A model generated the notes under the pieces. The model did no database searches. It had not been told where the DNA came from and was given only the letters and a program-made list of their open reading frames with translations. Of a DNA stretch of 64,000 bases, positions 1 through 7,421 are shown in pieces. The translations under genes were made by a program, and so were the position numbers. Within the stretch, counting starts at the first letter, position 1, and each line of letters starts with the position of its first letter. The stretch is from Streptomyces sp. NRRL F-4489 (GTDB lineage Bacteria; Actinomycetota; Actinomycetes; Streptomycetales; Streptomycetaceae): positions 1-64,000 of the forward strand of contig NZ_LLZI01000224.1 of NCBI RefSeq assembly GCF_001509485.1. The letters are read 5' to 3'.

Positions 1-1
1 C

Positions 2-112
2 AACTGGCCCGATCCGGACCACTTCCGCCTGGTCACGCTGCCCAACAAGGACGATCTGACGGACGCCGTCACCCGAATCGGCGCCTTCCTCGAAAGCTAC
101 GGACAGTACTGA
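2..112 (+). CDS. C-terminal end of a PLP-dependent aminotransferase (partial)
   Basis: Only the last 36 codons are in the window, read in frame 2 to the TGA at 110-112. The fragment begins NWPDPDHFRLVTLP and ends ESYGQY. This resembles the extreme C-terminus of fold-type I (class I/II) aminotransferases of the alanine/valine-pyruvate type in Streptomyces, where an aromatic-proline stretch followed by an FRLVTLP-like strand closes the small domain. The PLP lysine and the rest of the enzyme lie to the left, so the substrate cannot be stated. The family call rests on recognition of this short tail only. Confidence 0.6.
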   Translation, partial: NWPDPDHFRLVTLPNKDDLTDAVTRIGAFLESYGQY

Positions 113-143
113 GCCGACCCCGCCCCCTATACAGCCCACAACT

Positions 144-176
144 TTAGACACGGTCTAAGCTAGGATGGCCTCCTAG
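144..176. promoter_or_regulatory. two adjacent inverted repeats upstream of a small gene
   Basis: Seen: TTAGAC-N3-GTCTAA (144-158, perfect 6-bp arms) followed directly by CTAGGA-N5-TCCTAG (160-176, perfect 6-bp arms). A further TAGAC half-site falls at 174-178. The block ends about 8 bases before the AGGAGG Shine-Dalgarno of the gene at 198, so it sits on the promoter or early leader. The first repeat has the general look of a Fur/PerR-type box, but that assignment is an inference. The second could be part of the same operator or a short leader hairpin. Confidence 0.5.
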
Positions 177-197
177 ACGTTTTCAGGAGGCCGTCCC

Positions 198-611
198 ATG
201 TACGAACCGATCCGCACCAAGTCGGTCCACACCATGGCCGTCGCCCCGGGGATCCCGCAGCGCTCCCGCGAGGAGGAGCTGGACATCCGGCTCGCCGGGC
301 AGCTGACCGCCCTGCTCACCGTCACCGACGAGCTGCGCGCCCTGACCGAGTGCGGCGCCCGTCGCGCCGCCCTGACCGAGGCCGCGGACCGCATCGCCGC
401 CGAGGTCGCCCGCCTCAGCGGCCACCCCCCGCTCCGCGCCGAGCCCACCGACGGCGGCGACCCCGCGCGCATCCCCGCCCTCCGCCAGCGCGCCCGCACC
501 CTCGCCGGCAACGCCCTCGCCGTCGCCACCACCCGCGACGACCCCGCCGCCATCACCCTCATAGAGTCCCAACTCCCCCTCCACGAGGCCGGCGACCTGG
601 CCACGGCCTAA
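198..611 (+). CDS. small conserved Streptomyces protein of unknown function
   Basis: A 137-residue protein starting MYEPIRTKSVHTMAVAPG. The ATG at 198 has an exact AGGAGG ribosome site at 185-190, which fixes the start. The N-terminal 25 residues are extended; the remainder is an Ala/Leu/Arg-rich helical region (about residues 27-125) with no membrane segment, signal peptide or catalytic motif. I recognise the N-terminus as typical of a small actinomycete-specific family but know no function for it. It is a single-gene unit behind a pair of inverted repeats and ends at a strong hairpin shared with the convergent pckG. A response to a stress-sensing repressor is possible but is only inferred from the operator. 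Confidence 0.7.
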   Translation: MYEPIRTKSVHTMAVAPGIPQRSREEELDIRLAGQLTALLTVTDELRALTECGARRAALTEAADRIAAEVARLSGHPPLRAEPTDGGDPARIPALRQRARTLAGNALAVATTRDDPAAITLIESQLPLHEAGDLATA

Positions 612-695
612 AAAGCCCCACCGGCCACCCCACCTGAAGACGCGAGCCGTCCCACCCACCCCAGCCCCCGCCCACCCAATTCCCACCCACCCACG

Positions 696-750
696 GGAGG
701 GGGTGGTGTGCCGGACGTAAAGCGAAGCAGTCCGGCACGCCACCCCCTCC
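696..750. terminator. strong bidirectional hairpin between convergent genes
   Basis: Arms 696-715 and 731-750 are complementary over 20 positions with one G-U wobble (T707/G739). The loop is 15 bases (716-730). It lies between the stop of the small gene (611) and the stop of pckG (921), which converge. A GC-rich hairpin without a U-tract is the usual terminator form in Streptomyces, and the symmetry lets it serve both strands. Confidence 0.6.
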
Positions 751-792
751 GGCCCGTCACCGCACCCAAAAGCCCCGCGCAGCGGCTTCCCC

Positions 793-915
793 GCCGCAGG
801 CGCAACAACGCACCCCGCGACGGGAAAGCCGACCACGCGGGACCGGGCTGACTCACGCCGAACAGGCGCCGCAGGCGCAACGAAAAGACCCCCACGGCGG
901 GAAAGCCGACAACGT
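793..915. repeat. two direct repeat units of a dispersed intergenic repeat
   Basis: GCCGCAGGCGCAAC occurs at 793-806 and again at 868-881. GGGAAAGCCGAC occurs at 822-833 and 899-910. Two units therefore lie about 76 bases apart. The second unit contains a 25-base core (891-915) that recurs with one mismatch at 39256-39280, next to the 3' end of birA. Here too the element sits beside the 3' end of a minus-strand gene (pckG). No protein is encoded by it as far as I can see. Confidence 0.6.
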
Positions 916-920
916 ACGGC

Positions 921-2744
921 TCACCCCAGGCGCCGCACCAACGCCCGATACTCCTCCCAAAGCTCCTCCGGCGTGTGCTCCCCGAACGTGTTCAGGTGCT
1001 CGGGCACCAGCGCCGCCTCCTCGCGCCAGATGTCCCTGTCGACGGTGAGCAGGAACTCCAGGTCCGCGTCGGAGAGTTCCAGCCCCTCGGTGTCCAGCGC
1101 CTCCTTGGTCGGCAGCACGCCGATCGGGGTCTCGACGCCCTCGGCGGTGCCCTCCAGCCGCTCGACGATCCACTTGAGCACCCGGCTGTTCTCGCCGAAG
1201 CCCGGCCACACGAAGCGGCCCGTGTCGTCCTTGCGGAACCAGTTGACGTAGTAGATCTTCGGCAGCTTGCTCTGGTCCTTGCCGGCCCCGACCTTGATCC
1301 AGTGCGCCATGTAGTCGCCCATGTTGTAGCCGCAGAACGGCAGCATGGCGAACGGGTCGCGGCGCAGCTCACCGACCTTGCCCTCGGCCGCGGCGGTCTT
1401 CTCGGACGCCACGTTGGCACCGAGGAAGACACCGTGCTGCCAGCTCAGCGACTCGGTCACCAGCGGCACCGCGCTGGCCCGGCGGCCGCCGAAGAGGATC
1501 GCCGAGATCGGCACGCCCTTGGGGTCCTCCCACTCGGGCGCGATGGTCGGGCACTGGGCGGCGGGCACGGTGAAGCGCGCGTTGGGGTGCGCGGCCGGAA
1601 CACCGGATTCCGGCGTCCAGTCGTTGCCCTTCCAGTCCGTGAGGTGCGCCGGGGTCTCCTCCGTCATGCCCTCCCACCACACGTCGCCGTCGTCGGTGAG
1701 CGCGACGTTGGTGAAGACGGAGTTGCCCCAGAGGGTCTTCATGGCGTTGGCGTTGGTGTGCTCGCCGGTGCCGGGCGCGACGCCGAAGAAGCCCGCCTCG
1801 GGGTTGATGGCGTAGAGCCGGCCGTCCTCGCCGAAGCGCATCCAGGCGATGTCGTCGCCGATGGTCTCGACCGTCCAGCCCGGGATCGTCGGCTCCAGCA
1901 TGGCGAGGTTGGTCTTGCCGCAGGCGCTCGGGAACGCCGCCGCGACGTACTTGGCCTCGCCCTGCGGCGGGGTCAGCTTGAGGACGAGCATGTGCTCGGC
2001 GAGCCAGCCCTCGTCGCGGGCCATGACGGAGGCGATGCGCAGCGCGTAGCACTTCTTGCCGAGCAGGGCGTTGCCGCCGTAGCCGGAGCCGTAGGACCAG
2101 ATCTCGCGGGACTCGGGGAAGTGCGAGATGTACTTGGTCGAGTTGCACGGCCACGGCACGTCCTGCTCGCCCTCGGCGAGCGGGGCGCCGAGGGTGTGCA
2201 CGGCCTTGACGAAGAAGCCGTCCTCGCCGAGCTCGTCGAGTACCGCCTGGCCCATCCGCGTCATGGTGCGCATCGACACGGCGACGTAGGCGGAGTCGGT
2301 GATCTCCACGCCGATCGCGGAGAGCGGGGAGCCCACCGGGCCCATGCAGAACGGGACGACATACATCGTCCGGCCCTTCATCGCACCCCGGAAGATGCCC
2401 TGCTCACCGGTGAAGATCTCCCGCATCTCGGCGGGGGCCTTCCAGTGGTTGGTCGGCCCGGCGTCCTCTTCCTTCTCCGAGCAGATGAAGGTGCGGTCCT
2501 CGACGCGCGCCACGTCCGAGGGGTCGGAGGCGGCGTAGTACGAGTTGGGGCGCTTGATCGGGTCGAGCTTCTTGAAGGTGCCCTTTGCGACGAGCTCTTC
2601 GCACAGACGCTCGTACTCCGCCTCCGAACCGTCGCACCAGACGACCCGGTCGGGCTGGGTGAGAGCCGCTATGTCCTCGACCCACCTGCGCAGGTCCTGG
2701 TGCCGGGTGGGGACGGGAGAGGGAGCCGCGTTGTCGCGCGCCAC
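921..2744 (-). CDS. pckG: phosphoenolpyruvate carboxykinase (GTP)
   Basis: Converts oxaloacetate plus GTP to PEP, GDP and CO2 in the cytosol (gluconeogenesis and anaplerotic balance). The 607-residue product matches the usual length of the GTP-dependent family. Visible signatures: FPSACGKTN at residues 271-279 (kinase-1/P-loop, catalytic Cys275 and Lys277), IGDDIAWM (kinase-2), the N-terminal [15 protein letters not shown] substrate region and FGGRR near the C-terminal third. The open frame continues 38 codons further upstream, but the GTG at 2744 is preceded by AGGAG at about 6 bases and gives the conserved N-terminus (VARDNAAP). It is monocistronic and divergent from the hemolysin III gene. 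A perfect inverted repeat in the shared intergenic region may control it. Confidence 0.97.
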   Translation of the reverse strand: MARDNAAPSPVPTRHQDLRRWVEDIAALTQPDRVVWCDGSEAEYERLCEELVAKGTFKKLDPIKRPNSYYAASDPSDVARVEDRTFICSEKEEDAGPTNHWKAPAEMREIFTGEQGIFRGAMKGRTMYVVPFCMGPVGSPLSAIGVEITDSAYVAVSMRTMTRMGQAVLDELGEDGFFVKAVHTLGAPLAEGEQDVPWPCNSTKYISHFPESREIWSYGSGYGGNALLGKKCYALRIASVMARDEGWLAEHMLVLKLTPPQGEAKYVAAAFPSACGKTNLAMLEPTIPGWTVETIGDDIAWMRFGEDGRLYAINPEAGFFGVAPGTGEHTNANAMKTLWGNSVFTNVALTDDGDVWWEGMTEETPAHLTDWKGNDWTPESGVPAAHPNARFTVPAAQCPTIAPEWEDPKGVPISAILFGGRRASAVPLVTESLSWQHGVFLGANVASEKTAAAEGKVGELRRDPFAMLPFCGYNMGDYMAHWIKVGAGKDQSKLPKIYYVNWFRKDDTGRFVWPGFGENSRVLKWIVERLEGTAEGVETPIGVLPTKEALDTEGLELSDADLEFLLTVDRDIWREEAALVPEHLNTFGEHTPEELWEEYRALVRRLG

Positions 2745-2919
2745 GATCGCTCCTAGTTGAGGGGTTTGGTCGGCTTTCCGCTCATAAGGCAAGAAAACCG
2801 CTTCTTTTACTTCTCTGCCCCTTGGGGGCCGCGACCCGGATGCTTCGTGACCGCTCATCCGGTGCCGACCGCACTCATTTGATCATCCGACCCCGTTTCC
2901 GTTCTGTCCAGGGGGCACC

Positions 2920-2971
2920 GTGGTGACCGTCACCACTTCAGGTAGAACCCGTAACTTACGGTTGCGTAGGT
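2920..2971. promoter_or_regulatory. two operator-like inverted repeats in the pckG / hemolysin III divergent region
   Basis: GTGGTGA-CCG-TCACCAC (2920-2936) is a perfect 7-bp inverted repeat. ACTTACG-GTTG-CGTAGGT (2954-2971) is a 7-bp inverted repeat with one mismatch and ends on a TAGCAT-like -10 (2971-2976), only 6 bases before the ATG at 2983. The second site would block initiation at the plus-strand gene, and its shape is typical of TetR-type operators. The first is closer to pckG. Which proteins bind is unknown. Confidence 0.45.
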
Positions 2972-2982
2972 AGCATTGCGCC

Positions 2983-3720
2983 ATGACTTCCGCGCCTGAC
3001 GCCGGCGTAAGCCGCCCGCCCTCCGCGCCGTCCAGGACCGACTCCGGCTCGGGGGTGGCCGCCGCGGTCGCCGCCGCTGCCGCGCCGCTCAAACCGAAGC
3101 TGCGCGGCTGGCTGCACGCCGGAATGTTCCCCGCCGTGCTGCTCTCCGGTGTCCTGCTGACCGCGCTCGCCGACAGCCCCCGCGGCCGCCTGGCCTGCGG
3201 TATCTACACCCTCAGCGCCTGCCTCCTGTTCGGCGTCAGCGCCCTTTACCACCGCGGCAATTGGAGCCCGCGGGTCGGTGGGCTGCTGCGCCGCCTCGAC
3301 CACGCCAACATCTTCCTGATCATCGCGGGCACCTACACACCGCTGACCCTGCTGCTGGTGCCGGGCACCCGCGGGCAGGTGCTGCTGTGGGCGGTGTGGG
3401 GGGCCGCGCTGGCGGGCATCGCCTTCCGCGTCTTCTGGGTCGGCGCCCCGCGCTGGCTCTACACCCCGTGCTATATCGCGATGGGCTGGGCCGCCGTCTT
3501 CTTCCTCCCCGACTTCCTGCGCACCGGCGGCATCGCCGTCCTCGTCCTCGTCATCGTCGGCGGGCTGCTCTACAGCGCGGGCGGCATCATCTACGGCATC
3601 AAGCGCCCCAACCCGTCACCGCGGTGGTTCGGCTTCCATGAGGTCTTCCACTCCCTCACCCTTGCGGCCTTCGCCGTGCACTACGTCGGCATCTCGCTGG
3701 TCGCGTACACCCATCGCTGA
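2983..3720 (+). CDS. hemolysin III / TrhA family (PAQR-like) membrane protein
   Basis: A 245-residue integral membrane protein. After a hydrophilic and alanine-rich N-terminus (1-36) it shows about seven hydrophobic segments. Family landmarks are present: SALYHR near residue 90, DHANIF shortly after, and a C-terminal FHEVFHSLTLAAFAVHY, whose histidines with the first one form the metal site of the HlyIII/PAQR fold. The bacterial family is annotated as hemolysin III, but its physiological role is mostly unsettled (membrane energetics or lipid-linked functions have been proposed). The ATG at 2983 lies about 7 bases after a -10-like TAGCAT, so the mRNA may be leaderless. An imperfect inverted repeat overlies this promoter. 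Confidence 0.85.
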   Translation: MTSAPDAGVSRPPSAPSRTDSGSGVAAAVAAAAAPLKPKLRGWLHAGMFPAVLLSGVLLTALADSPRGRLACGIYTLSACLLFGVSALYHRGNWSPRVGGLLRRLDHANIFLIIAGTYTPLTLLLVPGTRGQVLLWAVWGAALAGIAFRVFWVGAPRWLYTPCYIAMGWAAVFFLPDFLRTGGIAVLVLVIVGGLLYSAGGIIYGIKRPNPSPRWFGFHEVFHSLTLAAFAVHYVGISLVAYTHR

Positions 3721-4005
3721 GCCGGGCCGGGGCCGGGCGGCCGGCACCCCCGGTATCCCGGCCGGCACCCCAGGACGTCCCCCGGCCGATCTCACCTCAG
3801 ACCCCCCGGCCCGTCTCGCCGCAGGTCTCCCGGCAACCGCCGCGCGCCCTCCCGGCCGGGGCCGGGAGGCGGCGGCCACCCGCCAGGCCAGCACCGCCAC
3901 CCCGGCCAGCACCAACGCCGTCACCAGCAGACCACCGCCCAGCACATAGCCGCCCACACACAGCGCGGCGGCGAGCGCGGCGTACACATGAATCGCGGGT
4001 CGCAT
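3616..4005 (-). CDS. small two-helix membrane protein, 3' end antisense to the hemolysin III gene
   Basis: A 129-residue product whose first 45 residues (MRPAIHVYAALAAALCVGGY onward) form two plausible transmembrane helices, followed by an Arg/Gly/Pro-rich cytoplasmic tail. The ATG at 4005 follows a clear purine-rich GGAGGGGAGG about 8 bases upstream, which is the best evidence for expression. The last 105 bases overlap the 3' end of the hemolysin III gene on the other strand, where codon preference follows the plus-strand gene. The tail past residue 90 is therefore probably not conserved. I do not recognise a family. It is divergent from the TetR gene and may be that regulator's target. Confidence 0.45.
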   Translation of the reverse strand: MRPAIHVYAALAAALCVGGYVLGGGLLVTALVLAGVAVLAWRVAAASRPRPGGRAAVAGRPAARRAGGSEVRSAGGRPGVPAGIPGVPAARPRPGSAMGVRDQRDADVVHGEGRKGEGVEDLMEAEPPR

Positions 4006-4028
4006 CGCGAGCCTCCCCTCCGAGCGTC

Positions 4029-4091
4029 ACTGTCAGTAATCATGCCCGGCTCTCAGCGTGACACACCCCACTGACAATCAGAGATCTGTCA
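4029..4091. promoter_or_regulatory. four TGACA/TGTCA half-sites between divergent membrane-protein and tetR genes
   Basis: TGTCA at 4031-4035, TGACA at 4059-4063, TGACA at 4072-4076 and TGTCA at 4087-4091. The last two form an inverted repeat with a 10-base spacer, and the first lies inside the palindromic ACTGTCAGT (4029-4037). The arrangement in a divergent promoter region suits an autoregulating TetR dimer pair. This is inference from spacing only. Confidence 0.35.
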
Positions 4092-4170
4092 ATGCGCCGG
4101 ACCTCGGCCACGCGCCGCCGCCGGCGCTCCGCACCGCGGCGAGGCGTGGGTGCAGCGACGGATGGGGACA

Positions 4171-4806
4171 ATGAGCCGCATGGTCTCCGCACGCACCCCC
4201 GCCGCGGCGCCGCCCGGAACACCCCGGCCCGGACTGCGCGAGCGGAAGAAGCTCCAGACCCGGCACGCGATCCGCCGGGCCGCCTTCCGGCTCTTCGCGG
4301 AGCGGGGCTACGAGGCGACCGGTGTCGACCGGATCGCCGAGGCCGCCGAGGTCTCCCCCAGTACGGTCTTCCGCTACTTCCCGGCGAAAGAGGACATCGT
4401 GCTCCCCGACGAGTACGACGACCTGCTGGCGAGGGGACTCCGGAACCGCCCGGCCGGTGAGCCGGTCACCGAGACCCTGCGCCAGGTCGCGGTCGGGATC
4501 CTGCGCGATATCAGCGCCGCCGACCGCGCCGAACTCCTCCAGCGCATCCGGCTGATCCGCGATGTGCCCGCCGTCCGGGGCCGCACCGCCGAACGCACCG
4601 CCCGCCACGTGGACCTCATCAGCACCGTACTGGCCGAGCGCACCGGGCGGCCCGCGGACGACCTGGGCCTGCGGGTCCTCAGCGCGGCCGCCCTGGCCGC
4701 CCTCCAGGAAGCGCTGCTGCGCTGGGCCGAGGACGCCCGGGCGGCCGGCCCGGAGCCGCTGATCCACCAGGCGATGGACGTCCTGGCCGGCGGCCTCACC
4801 CGCTGA
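4171..4806 (+). CDS. TetR family transcriptional regulator
   Basis: A 211-residue regulator. The helix-turn-helix is clear at about residues 30-75: TRHAIRRAAFRLFAERGYEA, then a VDRIAEAAEVSPSTVFRYFP recognition unit, followed by the usual KEDIV. The C-terminal ligand domain is all-helical, and the ligand is not predictable. Several starts are possible (GTG 4150, ATG 4162, 4171, 4180); 4171 is chosen because GGATGGGG lies just upstream. It ends tail to tail with the amidase gene (11-base overlap). The divergent small membrane protein is the most likely regulatory target, with half-sites between them. Confidence 0.85.
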   Translation: MSRMVSARTPAAAPPGTPRPGLRERKKLQTRHAIRRAAFRLFAERGYEATGVDRIAEAAEVSPSTVFRYFPAKEDIVLPDEYDDLLARGLRNRPAGEPVTETLRQVAVGILRDISAADRAELLQRIRLIRDVPAVRGRTAERTARHVDLISTVLAERTGRPADDLGLRVLSAAALAALQEALLRWAEDARAAGPEPLIHQAMDVLAGGLTR

Positions 4807-6169
4807 GCGCGCGCGGTGCCAGGCCGGCCGCCACCCGCTCGATGCCGGCCGCCCAGGCGAGCAGCTCCTCGTCGGCGCCCGCCCCGCCCACGAGTTGGAG
4901 GCCCAGCGGCAGACCCCCGGCGGACCGACCGGCGGGCAGGGTCAGCGACGGCAGTCCGGCGTTGCTCCAGGGCAGGCACATCACGGAGTTCCCGGTGGTG
5001 GCCAGGCCCTCGGGCGCCGGACCGGTGGCCGCCGGGGCGATCCACAGGTCGATCCCGGCGGCCGCCCCGTCCGCGGCGAGCCGTTCCCGGAAGGCGGCGC
5101 GGCGTTCCCGGGCGGCCTCGTAGGCGGCGTCCCCGATCGTGTGACCCTCGCGGATCGCGGCCGCGGTCTGCTCCCGGTAGCGGTCGGCGTGGCGGGCGAA
5201 CCACCGGGCGTGGGCGCGGGCGACCTCGTAGCGGTTCATGGTGAAGAGCTGCTCGGTGATCCGGTCGAAATCGGCCATCACGGGCACCTCGCGGACCTCG
5301 TAACCGGCCGCGGCCAGCACGGCCCGCTGCTTCCCGAAGGCGTGCCGCGCCTCGTCCCCGGCCCGCCCCAGATAGGGGCCGACCGGCACGCCGAGCACCG
5401 GGAGCCGGGCCGGGGCGCCCGCGTACCCGGTACCGCCCGCGTCCCCGGTGCCGCTGTCCTCATGGGTCCGCCAGTCGTCGCAGAGCACCGACGCGGCCAG
5501 CGCGACGCCCGCGACATCCACGGCATAGCACCCGAGCGTGTCGAAACTGACCGCGTTCGGCAGGACGCCGTCGCACGGGATCCGCCCGAACGTCGGCTTG
5601 AAACCGACCACCCCGCAGTAGGCGGCGGGCCGGATCATCGAGCCCACCGTCTGCGTCCCGATGGCCAGCGGCACCATCCCGGCGGCGACCGCGGCCGCCG
5701 ACCCGCTGCTCGAACCGCCGGGCGTGTGCCCGGTGTGGTGCGGGTTGCGGGTCGGCCCCGGTGCGGTGACCGCGAACTCCGCGGTCACCGTCTTGCCCGC
5801 GATCAGCGCCCCGGCGGTCCGCAGCCGGTCCACCACGGCGGCCTGCGGACCGGCCAGCTCCTCCGGCGGCAGCGCCGAACCGGCCCGCGTGGGCAGCCCG
5901 TTGACGTGCACGATGTCCTTGACACCGACCGGGACGCCGTACAGCGCGGGCCGCCCGGCGGGGCCCGGCGGCCCGGCCGCGGCCAGCTCCCGGGCCGCTT
6001 CCCGCAGCCGATCGCGGCGCCCCGGCTCCGGGACGAAGGCGTGGATCCGGTGGTCCACCGCGTCGATGCGGTCGCAGGTGCGCAGCACCGCGGTGAGCGG
6101 GTCGTCCGCGCCGGACCGCAGCGCCGCGGCCTCCTGGACGAGGGAACGGCTCCCCAGCAAGGTCGTCAC
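4796..6169 (-). CDS. amidase signature family hydrolase
   Basis: A 457-residue enzyme of the amidase-signature fold, hydrolysing carboxamides through a Ser-cisSer-Lys triad. Visible residues: Lys84 in GVPVGVKDI, cis-Ser at about 153 in GGSSSGSAAA and nucleophile Ser177 in the TVGSMIRPAA segment, with the expected 24-residue spacing between the two serines. The length is normal for a stand-alone amidase. No GatB/GatC genes are adjacent and the C-terminal half is divergent, so it is not the Glu-tRNA amidotransferase subunit. The GTG at 6169 has only a weak ribosome site. It overlaps the tetR 3' end by 11 bases in convergent orientation. The substrate is unknown. Confidence 0.85.
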   Translation of the reverse strand: MTTLLGSRSLVQEAAALRSGADDPLTAVLRTCDRIDAVDHRIHAFVPEPGRRDRLREAARELAAAGPPGPAGRPALYGVPVGVKDIVHVNGLPTRAGSALPPEELAGPQAAVVDRLRTAGALIAGKTVTAEFAVTAPGPTRNPHHTGHTPGGSSSGSAAAVAAGMVPLAIGTQTVGSMIRPAAYCGVVGFKPTFGRIPCDGVLPNAVSFDTLGCYAVDVAGVALAASVLCDDWRTHEDSGTGDAGGTGYAGAPARLPVLGVPVGPYLGRAGDEARHAFGKQRAVLAAAGYEVREVPVMADFDRITEQLFTMNRYEVARAHARWFARHADRYREQTAAAIREGHTIGDAAYEAARERRAAFRERLAADGAAAGIDLWIAPAATGPAPEGLATTGNSVMCLPWSNAGLPSLTLPAGRSAGGLPLGLQLVGGAGADEELLAWAAGIERVAAGLAPRALSG

Positions 6170-6261
6170 CCGTGCAGGCTACTCCCGGAATCCGCAATCC
6201 CCCGGACGAATGACCCACTCGGCGACAGCCGGCCAACGCCCTTGTGTTTTCCTCCCGTTGC

Positions 6262-7266
6262 TCACAGCTCGACGAGCACGGCACCCAGGTGCTCGCCCGC
6301 GATCAGCTCCCGGAGGGCCCGCGGGGCCTGCTCGATGCCCTGGAGGCGGGTGTGCGGGAAGGTGAGGGTGCCGTCGCGCAGCCCCTGGCCGAACAGCCGG
6401 TTCCACTCCGGGATCAGGTCGCGGTGATCGTGCAGGGCGACCCCGCGCAGCGTGATGCCGCGGGAGACCAGGGACAGGGTGTCGACCGGGGTCGTGACCC
6501 GCCGCCCCTCGGCCAGTTGGGCGGAGAGCGCGCCCACGAGGGCGAGCCGGGCGCCCCGTTTGGCGACCGCGATCGCGGCCTCCAGCTGCTCGCCGCCGAC
6601 GTTGTCGAAGAGCGCGTCGATACCCTCGGGGGCGGCCGCGCGCAGCTGCTCCTCGATGGGCCCGGCGCCGCGCAGGACCACCGCGTCGTAGCCGAACTCC
6701 GCGCGGAGCCGCTCGGCCTTCTCCGGCGATCCGGTGCTGCCGATGACCCGGGCGGCGCCGCGCAGCCTGGCGATCTGGCCGGCCAGCGAGCCGACGCCGC
6801 CGGCCGCCCCGGTGACGAACACCGTGTCCCCGGGGCGCACTTCGGCGCCGCGGTCGATGCCCATCAGGGCGGTGGGGCCCTGCGAGAGGTAACCGGCGGG
6901 GTCGGGCAGCAGACCGGGCTCCAGGCGCCGCGCCTGGTCGGCGTCCACCAGGGCGTACTCGCGCCAGCCGAAGCGGTGCTCCACCAGGTCGCCGGGGTTC
7001 AGGCCGGTCCCCGGGGCGGCGACCACCTCGCCGACGGCCGGGCCGTGGAGCGCCTCGCCGACCACGAAGGACGGCATCGGGACGGGGGCGGTCTCATCCA
7101 TCAGGGTGCGCATCACGGCGGCGACGGACATCAGGGTGTTGCGTACGAGGACCTGGCCCTCGGCCGGTTCCGGAACGGGGACCTCGGCGATCTCGAAGAG
7201 GTCGTCGGTGACCGGGCCCGAGGGACGGGCGGCGAGGCGGACCTCGCGGTGCGTGCGGTTCGTCAT
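6262..7266 (-). CDS. MDR-superfamily NADP-dependent oxidoreductase (CurA / 2-alkenal reductase-like)
   Basis: A 334-residue zinc-independent medium-chain reductase. The order is an N-terminal GroES-like domain (residues about 1-130), then the Rossmann motif AAGGVGS at 154-160 within a VFVTGAAGGVG strand-turn, then the nucleotide domain and a C-terminal return to the catalytic fold. No structural or catalytic zinc ligands are seen. The family reduces activated C=C bonds of enones or alkenals with NADPH; the real substrate is unknown. A perfect 8-bp inverted repeat (7279-7302) lies 13 bases before the ATG, so a repressor responding to the toxic substrate is likely. The gene is monocistronic. 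Confidence 0.85.
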   Translation of the reverse strand: MTNRTHREVRLAARPSGPVTDDLFEIAEVPVPEPAEGQVLVRNTLMSVAAVMRTLMDETAPVPMPSFVVGEALHGPAVGEVVAAPGTGLNPGDLVEHRFGWREYALVDADQARRLEPGLLPDPAGYLSQGPTALMGIDRGAEVRPGDTVFVTGAAGGVGSLAGQIARLRGAARVIGSTGSPEKAERLRAEFGYDAVVLRGAGPIEEQLRAAAPEGIDALFDNVGGEQLEAAIAVAKRGARLALVGALSAQLAEGRRVTTPVDTLSLVSRGITLRGVALHDHRDLIPEWNRLFGQGLRDGTLTFPHTRLQGIEQAPRALRELIAGEHLGAVLVEL

Positions 7267-7278
7267 GTGCGGAGGCTA

Positions 7279-7302
7279 GAACGTGCGGCGTGCGGCACGT
7301 TC
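7279..7302. promoter_or_regulatory. perfect operator-like inverted repeat before the MDR reductase gene
   Basis: GAACGTGC (7279-7286) and GCACGTTC (7295-7302) are perfect complements separated by 8 bases. The near edge is 13 bases from the ATG at 7266 (minus strand), so a bound protein would cover the promoter or start region. No regulator gene is adjacent; the binding protein must be encoded elsewhere or be a global factor. Confidence 0.5.
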
Positions 7303-7421
7303 AACCAGGTCTGGGGACCTAGGACTTGAGGCGGGACGGCCGAAGCGGGGCCGGGCCCCGGGGACAGGGGCCGGAGGCCGCCCAACGGGCCACGCCCCGC
7401 CCCACCCCCTGGACCGGCGCC

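Noticed and set aside
4796..6169. GatA subunit of the Glu-tRNA(Gln) amidotransferase
   Set aside because: No gatB/gatC beside it, and the sequence after the signature region departs from GatA. A stand-alone amidase fits better.
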